NCBI GenBank assembly: GCA_964035015.1
Contig: OZ036015.1
Coordinates: 7,156,766-7,220,765 of the forward strand
DNA length: 64,000 nt
Source: Corallium rubrum
Taxonomy: Eukaryota > Cnidaria > Anthozoa > Scleralcyonacea > Coralliidae
Reading direction: 5' to 3'
This document shows, piece after piece, positions 11,776 to 23,819 of this stretch. The position numbers and the translations under genes were made by a program. Each line of letters starts with the position of its first letter. Positions within the stretch are counted from its first letter, which is position 1. Below the pieces are notes generated by a model. The model ran no database searches. It worked only from the letters and a program-made list of their open reading frames with translations, and was not told the DNA's origin.

Positions 11776-12091
11776 AATACACACTTGATGAAAGTAATGT
11801 ATAAACTGTTGAATAGCATCGACTTTTATTTGCAAGACATCGGTACAATAAATCAATAATAAAGAATACAAGCAAAAATGAAGCAAACCACAAATATTAA
11901 TACAGTTTAAACCTCAATACATTTACATACTGCATTCACAGACACAAGTCAGTTCGGTGTAAGACATATGATGTAAAGAAGATGTAAAACGCAGCATGCA
12001 TATGTTTACCTTTCACTTGCAAGTTGGCTTTATCAACTTTCTTTGATCTTTGATTTACAGTACTTGAGCAACATTTTTCAGGACAATTTAA

Positions 12092-12594
12092 TTAATAACC
12101 CAGGGTGCATTCGGTGTAGTCTAATCGGAAGATCTTCGGCGTAGAGTTACAGTAAGCCTTGGCGTACTGGCGCACAATCATCTTTCCTGGCGTAGTGGCG
12201 TACGCTGTTTTTAACTTGGCGGCGCATAAATACCAATAAATACATCAAGCGATTCAAACGGCGTAACAGGTTTAGGCTTAGTACCGACATTACACATGTG
12301 TTTATAAATGAACGTGAATAAATGTTGTACTTTAAGAGTCTGAGTCTGTTGTTTTTGCACCCCGGTCACCCTGTATCGGACTATTGTAGCTTATTGATAT
12401 TTAAAAACTAATTACGATTTAAACTTCTCAAAAATGGTCCTAAAACGTGTGCAATTTTTGCAGAACTGACTTATACGCCCTGGCGTGGGTGAGAGTCGGA
12501 AGAATGGGCCAGGGTGGGATGTTGGCGTAGCGTTGCGACTGCTTTGGCGTATCTTCGGCGTAGCATTTACACCGAATGCACCCTGGTTAATAAC
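12092..12594. mobile_element. hAT-type non-autonomous DNA transposon with 8-bp TSD
   Basis: A 487-bp element (12100-12586) begins CCAGGGTGCATTCGGTGTA and ends with its exact 19-bp reverse complement. It is flanked on both sides by the identical 8-mer TTAATAAC (12092-12099, 12587-12594). An 8-bp duplication with CAGGG-type ends is characteristic of hAT elements. Subterminal DNA is dense in GGCGTA/GGCG motifs in one orientation (12135-12230, 12478-12560), as expected for transposase-binding subterminal repeats. There is no transposase ORF, so it is non-autonomous. Confidence 0.88.
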
Positions 12595-12869
12595 ACATAC
12601 ACATTTTCAGCGTACGGTTATCTAGATCGCCGACCAACCCAGGTCTACTATTGTCTGTTGTAAGCATTGTGAGCGTGTTTATCATTAAAACACAAATTCA
12701 CTTGGAAAACCAAAGGCCGTCAGGAGAAGAAAAAACTCGTGATTCGTGCAAGAAAATCAGCCATGATGAAATCATTTGAGCACGCTTCAGGGTCGCAAAG
12801 GCTTTTGGGAAATGTTGCGCAAGAATTGCAATTTTCGACACAAAAAATAATAATAATAAAAATAGGTAC

Positions 12870-14033
12870 GCAATGCCTACATGCGGATACTGGTATTATT
12901 TGGCCAACAGGTAATGATTGAACAACGTAAATTGTTCACTAAAACATACTGAAAATGCTTGATAACCTTGTGACATATCAGCATATGCTCTCACGTATCA
13001 TCTAGAATCGACAATAATTATTAATTTTTAAATGCCTTTAATAACTTAACAATATAAATGCTTAATTCTAGCCCTTACTTAAACTCCAACCCAATCCCTA
13101 ACCCAAGCCCTGCCCCAACCCTAATCTTAACTGTAATCTTAAAATGACAATTTTAGGTAAATTGGGAAAAACGGGAAACTCGGTCGCTAATATCGCTTTC
13201 GTTCTAATCTTTACTGTCTACGTTAGACTCTGGTAACACATGAATTGATTTGTTCCAACAATGATCAACGCGCTTTTTGAATAAGTACTTTATACGCCTA
13301 CATGTAACTCAAGCAGTACCAAATACAGTTGATTTCTGCGTATGTACAGACAATCAGATGGCTGAGGGCCTAACATGTCAACAGTACATTTGAAACATTA
13401 GTTAAAAGGCTATTCATATTTCACAAAGATCCCAAACAAGCACTCGCTCTGATTCGAACCTAAACAAGCACTCGCTCTGTCTCTTCGTCCATGAAAAGCT
13501 TCTCGTTTGAGCGAGAAAGTTAAAGTGCGTTACGAAATAATTATAATAACACTTTGCATGTATCATTTTATTATGCGATGCTGAATTACTGAACACGAAA
13601 ATGTATTGCATGTAAACGAGCATTGACCGCGCGCTTGCTATTAAGATAACAGTGAATACATATAATATCATAACCTAAAAGCTATGAAATGCATACTATC
13701 TGGTATATAGGTATATGGTTTAGAAAGCAGTCACTGATTTGCAAAAATTGACAAAATCGTTTAAACTTTACTGTATCGACAGACCAGTAAACCACTATCA
13801 GCTATCAACTCGTCGTGGATATGTTCTTGGCGTCTTGTGACTGCGTGCAATTATCCATTACCTGAAGCGAAACTCGACTTCCAATCTTCCAGTGGTTGTT
13901 CTTGTACACGCTCGTAAACCCTTCGGACATACGAATAAGACTTCTGAAGTATGCCTATTAGCTTTTCGGCTTGATCACGTGATTGACGAAAACATTCGGA
14001 CACACCTATGGTTTAGCAACCAGTATCCGCAAA
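12870..14033. repeat. complex repeat unit 1 (~1.16 kb) with TGCGGATACTGG ends
   Basis: Starts TGCGGATACTGG and ends CCAGTATCCGCA, a 12-bp perfect terminal inverted repeat. Around 13083-13135 the strand is C-rich and telomere-like (CCAATCCCTAACCCAAGCCC, CCCCAACCCTAATC). Much of it recurs in the next unit (for example TTCTTGGCGTCTTGTGACTG). No coding capacity is recognised. It could be a TIR transposon amplified in tandem or a subtelomeric satellite. Confidence 0.75.
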
Positions 14034-14229
14034 AACGCACGTTAAGTGGATTTACATAATCGTTTTATTTATTGTTCAACCTTGCTGTTTGTTCGTTTTT
14101 TAATCTTGGCGGCAAGCAGCTTTTGGCACAGCATAACCTATGTTGACTTGATTTATTTTTGCGCCGTCATTACAGCTTGTTTTCCCCTGGACATGTTAAC
14201 TGTTCAGTTTTGTGAACAGGAAAAAAACA

Positions 14230-15240
14230 CGAAACGCGGTCCCTATAATCGCATTAAAATATGATACTTAGGCTATATCGCTTTAATTTCGCTTGAGTGT
14301 AATGTTAGGTAAATCGGCAAAAACAGAAAAAGCGGACGCTAATCGCATTGTTAAAGAATATGATATTTTTATGTTTTATATGTCTATGTTTTAGACTCTG
14401 GTAACATATGCATTCGTGCGTCTCAATAAATCAATGTTCAACGCGTTTTTTTAATAGGCATTGCATACACGTCTACATGTAACATAAACAATGCCAAGCA
14501 CGGTGGATTTCTGCGTGTAAACTTATAGCTAAAACATCTTGGCCGAGCGCCTATGAACACATAAACACTTGAAACATTTAATAGTTAAAAGGGCATTCAG
14601 ATTTCAGAAAGATCTTTAATTCGAAGCCAAACAAGCGCTCACACTGTTTCTTCGCCATTGGAAAGCTTGTCGTTTAGGCGACAAAGTCGAAGTGCGTTCC
14701 GGAATTATTATAGTAACACCTTGTATGGTTTTATTACGTGATGCTGTATTGAATACGAGAAAGTATGGCATGTAAATGTCCAGTCACCGCGCGCTTGTAT
14801 TTATAGTATAAAACAACAGTACATACATACATACACATACATACATGCATAAAAATGTATTAAAATGCTGGAATACATTTTGTTTCGAAACCAGACAATC
14901 CGCAAAAATTCTCAAAAACGTTCAAATTTATACCGACAGACCAGTAGCCCACTGTGAGCTGTCGACTTGTCATCATATTTCTTGGCGTCTTGTGACTGCG
15001 TGCAAATGTTCATTACCTGAAGCAAAACTCAACTTTTATCTCCCATTCGTTGTTTTTATTCACGTTCGTAAACCCTTCGGACCTATAAATAAGACTTCTG
15101 AAGTATGCTGATTCGGACTATTGCTATTGGTCTGCGTTGATCACGTGATTGACGAAAACATTCTTACACACACACAAACACACACACAACCGCGCTGATG
15201 ACATAGCGGATTATGGTTTAGCAACCAGTATCCGCAAAAA
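14230..15240. repeat. complex repeat unit 2 (diverged, 5' region different)
   Basis: Shares blocks with unit 1 in the same order: TTTAGACTCTGGTAACA, CTACATGTAAC, TTTCTGCGTGTA, CACCGCGCGCTTG, CTTGGCGTCTTGTGACTGCG, GATCACGTGATTGACGAAAA, and the closing CCAGTATCCGCA. It includes (ACAT)n near 14820 and (CA)n near 15170. The spacer to the next unit is only ~20 bp, making the junction nearly palindromic. Confidence 0.7.
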
Positions 15241-15880
15241 TAGGAACAATGCGTACATGCGGATACTGGTATTTATTTGACCTACAGATAATGATTGAAC
15301 AACGTAAATTGTTCACTAAGACATACTGAAAATGCTTGATAACTTTGCGACATATCAGCATATGCTCTCACATACCATCTAGAATCGACAATAATTATTA
15401 ATTTTTAAATGCCCTTAATAACTTAACAATAACGCTTAATTCTAGCCCAACTTAAACTCCAACCCAATCCCTAACCCAAGCCCGGCCCCAACCCTAATCT
15501 TAACTCTAATCTTAAAATGGCAATTTTAAAAGAAAAACAGGAAACCCGATCGCTAATCGCATTGTTAAAAGAATGTGATAATATATCGTTTTCGTTCTAA
15601 TCTTTACTACGTTAGACTCTGGTAACACATGAATTGATTTGTCTCAACAATGATTAACGCGCTTTTTGAATAAGTATTTTACACGCCTACATGTAACTCA
15701 AGCAGTACCAAGTACAGTTGATTTCTTTCCGCATATATACAGACAATCAGACATATAGTTAAGACATCTTGGCCGAGGGCCTAACATGTCAACAGTACAC
15801 TTGAAACATTAGCTAAAACATGAAACCCGGTCCCTATAATCGCATTAAAAAATATGATACTTATATCGCTTTAATTTCGC
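15241..15880. repeat. complex repeat unit 3 (partial)
   Basis: Starts at the TGCGGATACTGG end at ~15258 and closely follows unit 1, including the telomere-like C-rich tract near 15450-15505 (CCCAATCCCTAACCCAAGCC). It breaks off before the 3' third of the unit and runs into the TTAGGG array. Confidence 0.7.
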
Positions 15881-15892
15881 TCGAGTGTAATG

Positions 15893-15898
15893 TTAGGG

Positions 15899-15931
<33 letters not shown>
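15893..15931 (+). repeat. interstitial TTAGGG telomere-type repeat
   Basis: About six TTAGGG units on the plus strand, with one TTTAGGG variant, embedded inside the complex repeat array. As it is flanked on both sides by the same repeat family in opposite orientation, it is an internal (interstitial) tract and not a chromosome end. Confidence 0.9.
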
Positions 15932-15932
<1 letters not shown>

Positions 15933-16074
15933 TGGATTTCCCGCAAGCATGACCGAGCTCGTCATAAACCTATTATCCTGTCACCACTGGGAATAGTGGT
16001 GATTACCTCACACCGTAATGCTATGGTAACCCATCACCTTAACTCTTTATCCTTTCACACATATTGCGGTTCTT

Positions 16075-16345
16075 CATGTTAGGCGCTCGGCCAAGATGTT
16101 TTAGCTATAGGTTTACACGCAGAAATCCACCGTGCTTGGCACTGTTTATGTTACATGTAGACGTATTCAATACTTATTCAAAAAAACACGTTGAACATTA
16201 ATTTATTGAGACGCATCAATGCATATGTTACCAGAGTCTAAAACATAGACATATAAAACAAAAATATCATATTCTTTAACAATGCGATAGCGTCCGCGTT
16301 TCCTGTTTTTGCCGATTTACCAACTATGATTTACCTAACCCTAAT
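16075..16345 (-). repeat. inverted partial copy of the complex repeat
   Basis: Reverse complement of part of unit 2 (14300-14580): GGCGCTCGGCCAAGATGTTT, CACCGTGCTTGGCA, TACATGTAGACGTATTCAAT and CCAGAGTCTAAAACATAGAC all match in inverse order. The array therefore flips orientation just beyond the TTAGGG tract. Confidence 0.75.
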
Positions 16346-16547
16346 GTGACCTCAACAGAGAATTGCTAAACGCCAACGGTGAAGTATTCAAGCAGATAAA
16401 GTATGCTGTAGATAAAATATGTAATGAGCGCGGTTTTGTGGGAAATAACACGAAATTAATTTATAGCTACGATCAATGGATTCCGTATAGAGAGACTATA
16501 GGCATTGGGAAGATATAAGCTTGTGATATTATTTAGAATACTTTCAA

Positions 16548-17130
16548 TGGTCGGAAGCTCTTGTACCAGAATTTTTAGTCATCTTTCGCCGGCAGACCAA
16601 ATGCGCACCTCCCGCGCTACTCTGGAATAAGGTTGTGTCTGAAAGATGTAGGAAAATTATGAAGATTTTCTTCTTTTCTAGTTTTCTTAATCAGTTGAAG
16701 CTGAACAAAAGCTAAATAATTGATCATTTTATTTTCTTTATCTTAAGCTGCTGTATAGAGTATACTATAAATTTATTTCAGTTCATAGGCTGATTATTTA
16801 GACTGATTTCAGTGGAAGCTCTTGTGTCAGAAAGATGCGTCATCTTTTGCTGGCAGATTTTGACGATGTTGTCATCTTTTCTTAATCAGTTGAAGCTGAA
16901 CGAAAGATAAATAATCTATCATTTTATTTTCTTTATCGCTGCTGTATAGAGTATACTATAAATTTACTTCAGTTTATAGGCTGATTATTTAGCCTGATCT
17001 TAGTGGAAGTTCTTGTGTCAGAAAATGCATCATCTTTTGCTGGCAGATTTTGACGATGTTGTCATCTTTTCTTAATCAGTTGAAGCTAAAAGAAAGGTAA
17101 ATAATCGGTTATTTTATTGATCGATATCAC
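16548..17130. repeat. ~190-195-bp tandem repeat, three units
   Basis: TTCTTAATCAGTTGAAGCT recurs at 16684, 16879 and 17069. Flanking blocks repeat in step (CTGCTGTATAGAGTATACTA, GTGGAAGCTCTTGTGTCAG, CATCTTTTGCTGGCAGATTT). The first unit is the most diverged. Confidence 0.8.
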
Positions 17131-17428
17131 CATTAATTGATATCAAGTTTGAAAGATTCAATGATTCAAGGGATAATCGTAGAGCATTAAAGTTGCCACG
17201 TTGATAGTCATATACGGTTCTGCTTATCTTGGTCAAAGCTTTAGGAGATACAAGGACATCAAAGATGATTATGTTATGGTCGGTGAAAACTTCTGCCTCC
17301 ATAGGAGACAACGTTTCTTGTATGTTTACTAGTTCAGGATTGTCCATATGACTAAATTCTTTTTTAACTGAATCTGACAGTTTCACAACAGATGCTTCCT
17401 TTTTATTTTCGGCGATTGGCAGCTTCAT
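17114..17428 (-). pseudogene. LINE polyprotein scrap (between endonuclease and RT domains)
   Basis: A 104-codon open frame. The stretch HMDNPELVNIQETLSPMEAE, FTDHNIIIFDVLV, then SRTVYDYQRGNFNALRLSLE resembles the region following the last endonuclease motif (SDH-type 'DH') and the linker before the reverse transcriptase in CR1/jockey-type LINEs. The rest of the element is absent; the 190-bp tandem repeat takes over immediately downstream. Assignment is by remembered family pattern only. Confidence 0.5.
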
Positions 17429-17434
17429 AATTTA

Positions 17435-19205
17435 TTAAGATTACGATACTGCATCGTTAATTTTTTTCTTCCTCCGACCATGAATTACCCAGCCGAAACT
17501 ACGATTTCCTTAATTTCAAACAATTTTCCATCTTCTTATTTTCAGCGATATTTTTACTACGGCCAGGTGTTGGTCCGCTGGGAGATAGCTGGAATGATTG
17601 CTTGCTACAGTTGGTATTGTTTATCTTCCCTTCATCTTCTTCACCGGTAGTATTGTGCGCAGTTTCTTGAATTTCTTTACAAAGTGTAAAGCATTTGATA
17701 ATCTTCCTGCCACCAAAGCACCGTAGCGCTATATATCTCTTCTACAATCAACAGTTAAGCCAACACTTTTAAATAGAGAAGCCAGAACAATTGAACCAAT
17801 GAACAATGGCCCGAGATTTCGCAAGTTACCTCTTTGTTTTTCCTTGTTTCCTTGCACAATGGAACTGTCTTGACGGACTTGCCGTAATTCACTTTTAAGT
17901 TCTATTTAAAAAGAAAACACGTCTGGCATAATTTCTTTGAAGCCATATTATGCACAGATCTGTCGCTTTTTTTTTAATTCAGAACTTCTCACGAAATGTG
18001 CCTGAGACTTTTTACTTCCACCAAATAGTGATTTGCTCGCTTTCATATATTTAATTGATTGGTAACAAAGAATTTGTATCAGGCGTTTTTTTCCTCTCTC
18101 CTAAACTTCCCCACTTTTCCTTTCCTCCTCCCGGAAAATAAAACGCATGATTGCAGGCTATATTTTCATAAGTAGTACAAATAATGGACACGGTTCTTTC
18201 TCCCCGAAAAAATCACAACTGGAAACTGTGTCCTTTTTCTTGCATTTCCACCATTCTCCTTTACACAGCCGCTGAGGATATTGATCGGCTTTTCTTTTGT
18301 CTAAATGTCCTTTTGTTTGGCCGTTAAAAATAGACTTTAACCACAGAATAGATAGGAATTTATAAGGTAGTGTCCATAGCAACGGGCGAAAATTTAAAGA
18401 AAGCACAAAACATCAAAGCATTAGCCTAGCTCTATTGTTCTACCGTTAGTTAGTATATCTTGTAATCCATTTTAACCAAACCACAACCGACCAACCGCGA
18501 GGACAAAAAGTAAATTGATTCGCCTGGCCAGTGTGTAGTTTGCGCAATTCCCTTAAACCCACAACGTGCGCGCAATGACTGCTCGCATAAAATTGGATCA
18601 AATTTCCCGGCCATGAAAACATTTTAAATCTGTACAAATCCAATATGACCTCCATTCGTACCCGGCTCTTACTACTCTGGGTTCGAGGTTGCGTGACGGC
18701 TAGTTTTGAAATTGTCGTACGTAGCACAATATTGTCATTTAACATTACTTCTTACGATAACGGATCATTTTTGGAATGGCATGTTGCCGCACTACGAAAT
18801 TATCTCCTATATAGACATTGTAGGTTGTCTAGAATATTTTCGTGTCTGCTTTTGGCAAATCATATCGTCTTTCCGATATAAGGATGTAACAGCGTTAGAT
18901 GTGATTGCATTTTCGTTCCCCACTTTAACTGAGCTGGCTATTGGCTGGTAACGGCGCAGGGTCTGATTCTGTACTTGAACAGGAATTGAAACAATTCTGT
19001 TTACGTGGAATCTTCGATCATGTCTATTTATTGCTTTCAGTCTTGAAAGTTTAGACAGCCCATTTCACCTCCATTTGATGCCGGCTAATGCGGCGCTGAT
19101 TGGACATGGCTGAATTTCATTTTCCCGCATCAATTATTCAAATTCATTACCAAAGAAGGCGGGGCTACGTTATCCTATTTTGAACAACTTGTGCATGATT
19201 ATATA
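17435..19205. other. intergenic, no gene supported
   Basis: Several 60-100-codon frames (18446-18745 minus, 18645-18951 plus) overlap on both strands and carry no recognised domain. Confidence 0.35.
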
Positions 19206-19212
19206 GCGAATG

Positions 19213-19593
19213 TTTTTCGCACAACCTCGTTCCCAGGGCCTTTTGGAAATTGGGAAGGCAGGAAAAGGCTCTGGCATATCGGCTGGTCATAGCACCCAGA
19301 AATATTGGGTGTAAGAAATAGTAAAAATTACTTTAGTATGCAAAATCATGCAGAGTAATGACAGTCCCGTGGGAGGAGTTCATTGTAATGGGCGGTCTCA
19401 TTGGTCCCGTTACCGGTTTTGTTGCAGCGATTTGATTATAACTGGCACAAAACTATGCATAATTACGTTTCCTGAGGAATGTTTAAGAAAGGCAATCAAC
19501 CAAAAAAAATACAGATTTCACCAGCCGATGCTAGGGCCTTTTCCCGCCCTCCTAATTTCAAAAAGGCCTTTGAAACGGGGTTATTTTTCGCAC
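19213..19593. mobile_element. Mutator-like MITE with 10-bp TSD
   Basis: The element 19223-19583 begins AACCTCGTTCCCAGGGCCTT and ends with a degenerate inverse of the same ~55-bp terminal repeat (GCCTTTGAAACGGGGTTA). Both sides carry the identical decamer TTTTTCGCAC (19213-19222 and 19584-19593). A 9-11-bp duplication with long terminal inverted repeats fits Mutator-like elements. No transposase is present. Confidence 0.75.
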
Positions 19594-20198
19594 TCTCTCA
19601 ACCGACGTTTTGCCATTGCACGAATTATAGTGATAATCATATGGAGTTTCAAGGATTTCGAATGGCCATCGATACTAAATAGGATCATTTCCCTATAAAC
19701 AGGCCTACATAAGCTACATAAATTCGGGACCATAGTTGATGTTGTCATTCGCACCGGTGTAAATATACGGTTTACATAACGACTGGACAAACTTTTTATC
19801 AGGAATATTCAACTGTTAGCTTCATGAAGGACATCAATGGCCTTCTTTCAATCTTAGAGAAGATCTCACAATTTACAATTCCCAAAAGAGACGACCTGCT
19901 AGAGTATTAAATTTTTGTTGCCAAGAAAAGAAGTAAATAGTCAGGCACTGACCTAGTTTGTCATTCATAAGCAACGAAATTCTCCTTTTCCCACCATTAA
20001 TTTCAAGGCCTAACTTAATTGGCACCGGCGCCATAGGGCAAGGTGTAGCAAACTTGTTTTTTCAAAGGTCAGTTAGGATCCTTTCATTAGTTCTGTACCC
20101 ACATTCCCACTACGTTTTCTTATAAATTGGGCAGGAACTTTCAATAAAAGTTAGTCAGACCTTGATACGATTTTAACTCAGTGACGTTGGTAGGTGGA

Positions 20199-20388
20199 AG
20201 AGTCGATTTCACAAATTTGGCGTCGTTTTGATAACCGCGACACTCGAAGACTTATTGCATAACTTAACATTTTGTCTTCTTCAGGCGTAAGCCATGTTCG
20301 GAAAGGCGCTTTTTTCACTTTTCCAACTTTTTGCAGATACTCTTCTTCTATCCTCGGAAAATCAGGATGTTTTACATAAGGGACACTG
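20199..20388 (-). CDS. possible terminal exon of an unidentified gene
   Basis: On minus, a CATTCCCATTACAG acceptor-like site leads into an open frame of about 60 codons ending in a TGA. The peptide has varied, protein-like composition: VPYVKHPDFPRIEEEYLQKV, then KAPFRTWLTPEEDKMLSYAI, and a basic C-terminus KRRQICEIDSSTYQRH. I do not recognise the family. No polyadenylation hexamer is obvious just downstream, and no second exon was found. Could be chance. Confidence 0.3.
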
Positions 20389-20689
20389 TAATGGGAATGC
20401 AATTATTTAAACTTTTTCGATCGTCCTCTGAAATAATGTTTGTTTGTAGTTGCCTTTCGTCTGTGGTGATCATTCTCCTGATCAACATTTGGCACTCGAA
20501 AAGGAGTGTGAGAGAAAGCACGGTTGATCATAGATTTATCGCAACCAGTTAGCATGCTGGTAAAACATTCTTTCTCTCCGTAATTTTCTTTATTGTTTCA
20601 TCTCGAAACTCAAATTAATTTTTTCACAAAATACAGTAAATGTTCTTCGCTTCACCTCCAAACTCCATATTGAAGGATCTTCTAATTAC

Positions 20690-20960
20690 ACGCGTAAAAA
20701 CGCACAGCCTGTTGCAAGTTGTCAACATGCGTGAACAGTGTTGTTCGGAACAGCCGTGAACAATGCTGTGCTGCACCCTGTGAACAGTATTTTCAACAGT
20801 GCTGTTCATGCCTGTTCGAACAACAATGTTCACGGATGATGAATCAACAGGCGTGAACAATGCTGTTCTAACAGTGTTTATCATGCCTGATAACAATCCT
20901 GTTTTTACTGTGCCAACAGACATGAACAATGTTGTTGCAACAGGCTGTATCAGGGATGTT
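20690..20960. repeat. GAACA/TGTTC-rich inverted-motif array, left end
   Basis: Dense, mixed-orientation repeats of motifs such as GTGAACAATGCTGTTCTAAC and AACAGTGTTGTTC. The outer edge TACACGCGTAAAAACGCACA resembles, in inverse, the outer edge of the similar array at 24.17 kb (TACACAGCCAAAAATAGCAC). The pair looks like subterminal arrays of one ~3.5-kb element. Confidence 0.55.
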
Positions 20961-21029
20961 TTCCTGGAGGTAAAAAACTCCGGTACGAAAATTTACCCTG
21001 GTTGCTTCGAGCCTTCGACGAGCAAAGAG

Positions 21030-21136
21030 CTAGTCTCCTTCGCAGCCGTTCTTATGGCGATCCTATTCTTCGATCCTATTTTTCCTAGGACCAAAGAATA
21101 GCAAAGGCAGAAAAACGACGGCTGCAAAGGAGACTA
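21030..21136. repeat. short fold-back (TAGTCTCCTTCGCAGCCGT ends)
   Basis: The left arm TAGTCTCCTTCGCAGCCGT and right arm ACGGCTGCAAAGGAGACTA are near-perfect inverse repeats around an AT-rich middle. It lies inside the 20.7-24.2 kb interval. Confidence 0.7.
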
Positions 21137-21879
21137 GCAAATCGCAAGCTATCGAAAAACTCGACACAATACAGAAGAAACGGGTTCGAGATGGAGACAA
21201 ATAAAACAACAGGTATGTAAAAACTTTATTCTGTTTTAAACGTACATATCATGTGTTTTCAGTAGAACAATGAAAAAAGATATATGTTCTTTTATATGTA
21301 TAATAACAAAAACCTGAAGTAAACAATGTTACCATGAGTTGATCTCCACAGGTCGCAGTTTTGAAATTCTCTTCCAAACTATGTTATTTCTATTAAAAGA
21401 GAAAAAGAAACACAGTTGTATTAGCGCCTGAAACTCGTGATTCGTAAACAAATTCTCCAATTTCTATTATTTTTCAGCCGCATATGTTGAATGCTAAGCG
21501 GCAAATTCTTCTTCTAATTGTTAATATATTTCTTCTTTCCTGGCAAAACTGAAATTTACAAAGTGAACTCAGTAATGAAGAAAAACAAATATCAGTTTTT
21601 TATAGTTATAAATTGCTATCAGCTATGAATTATCCCCATGTGAAGCCAGTGCTATAAAGCAAAATACTTACATGTATATCCTATTGGCCTAGATTCTTGT
21701 TAAACCCAAGTGCCATTAAGCTATATAAAAAGAAAATTAAGACAAATATCAAACATGGTATTTAGTTTCTAATAAATTAAACCTGTTTAATTAAATTGTA
21801 TTTTGTTGCCATATCTGTCAATCAAGCCATGTACTGTATACTGTAAAGAAAGAGAAAACAGAGAACACATCTAGTTCTT

Positions 21880-22145
21880 GAAACCTGGTTGGGATTTTTC
21901 TGCCTTAGTGCAATGAATGTTGGCTGACAAAGCCAAATATTTCAAATATTTCAAGGGCCTTCGCTCGAAACGTCGAGAAAATTTTTCTCTGTTTTTCAGG
22001 CCAACGTGACTTAACCCTGGTAATATTTGGATTTCAACCGTGGCCGACGCTGTCCTAGAAGCTTTTAAATACTTCATTCTTGTCTTTTTCCTGAAACATT
22101 TCTTGTAAAAACCAAAATACTTTCCTTGCAGCACTCATGCATCAT
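21880..22145 (+). mobile_element. PLE terminal (pLTR-like) fragment
   Basis: Shares ~120 bp with the fragment at 62.68-62.82 kb, including CTCGAAACGTCGAGAAAAT, TTTTTCAGGCCAACGTGACT and CCGTGGCCGACGCTGTCCTA. GAAACGTCGAG with the preceding GGGC..GCTC stem looks like the 3' half of a PLE hammerhead, but the CTGANGA box is missing. No coding part is present. Confidence 0.5.
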
Positions 22146-22149
22146 GCTG

Positions 22150-23815
22150 TTGTGCAGTGCTTGTGTATTTATATATTTTTTATGTATTTTTTGCTAAATG
22201 CTTATTGTATTTTTTAACAGAAATTTTGGAGTAATCTTGCAGTCATTTGTCACATCTAAAAGGAAATCTTAGGGGTTGTTTACATGAGTTGACTCAACCA
22301 AGCTCCTCTCATCAAAATTTTTCATAATGGCTGCAAGAGAAGTTTATTTTGAGTTCTCTTACAATTATTATGTACACTGATATTAAAGGAATGTTAGTAC
22401 CTGAATTGAAAGATGAGTCCAAATGGCTACAGGTACAGATTAGTATCCTGGAGCATGCTAACTAGTCCTAAATTTCTTGGGTATCTGATGTGGTATTCCC
22501 TGTGTTTTAAATAAAAGGACCTTAAATTAGAGTTACTGTACTGTGTAAACCTTTGAAATTAGCTATTTTAATAGTGATGTGTAAATGGTTTTAAGTATTT
22601 AATACTGTATTGTGTTTTGTGAATTTCTAACATGCAATGTTATAATAAAAAAACAACTTTTGGAAGTTCTCCTTGCATACCACCCGATCCCCCCACCCCC
22701 ACCTCCTCTATGCATGCATCTAACCTTGGGCCTGATCCATATTTGTTTCTTGCATTATGTGAAATGCAATGTAAAAACATGAAGAAGAAAAAGCATACAC
22801 ATACACCCTGCCCCCAATATAGGTTGAACAACTTTTAACCTCCTTTAGAATGGCTGATTTTTTTCCAAATTGAATATAAATAATCTTCCACATCTCATAC
22901 AAAAATGACTGGACTGAATTTTGTTTGGCATGGTTTGCAAAGGAATCATTTTTAATAGCACATCATGTGAAAAGGCATTGTAACATTCTCATTTTTGACA
23001 AAAATGTGGTCTATTATGAAGGTGGTCCAAAAACCCAACAAGTGAAATTATTATGGGGCCACTTTTTAATATGGTCAGCTGTGCATGAGCTTGAAGCTAT
23101 AATGCTCTGATGATTGCAGTTCATAATCAGGTAAAAAATATTAAATAGGAATAGAAATCATAGTTGTTAAAAATTATGTGGAGTTAGTCAATGAGAAGGG
23201 TGCCAAAATTTGCAGGTATTTGTCAGAAGAAACTTATTTTCTACTATTAATATATTTCTTACTACAATATTAAACATCTACGTTTTCTCGTTGTCATTAA
23301 AGTTATTTGGATAGTTCACACTCACCTTTATTAAGTCGAAAAGGAAACCAGTTTGTCTTTGAATAGAAAAAGTAAAAAAAATACTTCCTTGCTGCTGACA
23401 CCATAACTTTTTGTGGAGCAGTCCATCTTTGATTTCACCTTTTATTAACCTCTTTAGAATCGTTGTGTTTCTTCGTATTTAAAAAACAAACAAACAGCAT
23501 CCACTTCTTTATATAGTTTTCATAATATCTTTCTGTCAGTGTTCGCCTCTCAAGAAAACTGTCTTTTTTCATCTTCCAGACATTGTAAATCCACACGGTT
23601 TTGGTACGTATTTTCAGCGACAAAAACACTTGCAGGAAGATGCCACAACTTGAAATTAACATTGAACTATTATATTTTTGGAAAGACGTGAAGTTTTGAG
23701 TGCTTTAATTGAGAATTCGGCTCTCTTCTGTCCGTTTTTCCATGCCACATATTAAAAGCGTTCACTTTCCCCTTTCTTTTATCGCTCACGAACTGATTCG
23801 CCAAAATAACCGACG
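22150..23815. other. interior of the putative 3.5-kb element, no gene seen
   Basis: AT-rich, no transposase or other recognisable coding sequence. If the two motif arrays are ends of one transposon, it is non-autonomous. Confidence 0.35.
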
Positions 23816-23819
23816 CTAT

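Noticed and set aside
11009-11893. Long open frames (up to 294 codons) as a repeat-protein gene
   Set aside because: They are forced by a 33-bp tandem unit without stops; several overlapping frames on both strands are equally open.
15893-15931. Chromosome end
   Set aside because: The same repeat family continues on both sides, so the TTAGGG tract is interstitial.
12870-16345. CRISPR-like array
   Set aside because: Eukaryotic DNA; units are ~1 kb and diverged, with no short repeat/spacer pattern.
21871-22134. 87-codon minus frame as a gene
   Set aside because: It reads through the PLE terminal fragment shared with 62.7 kb.
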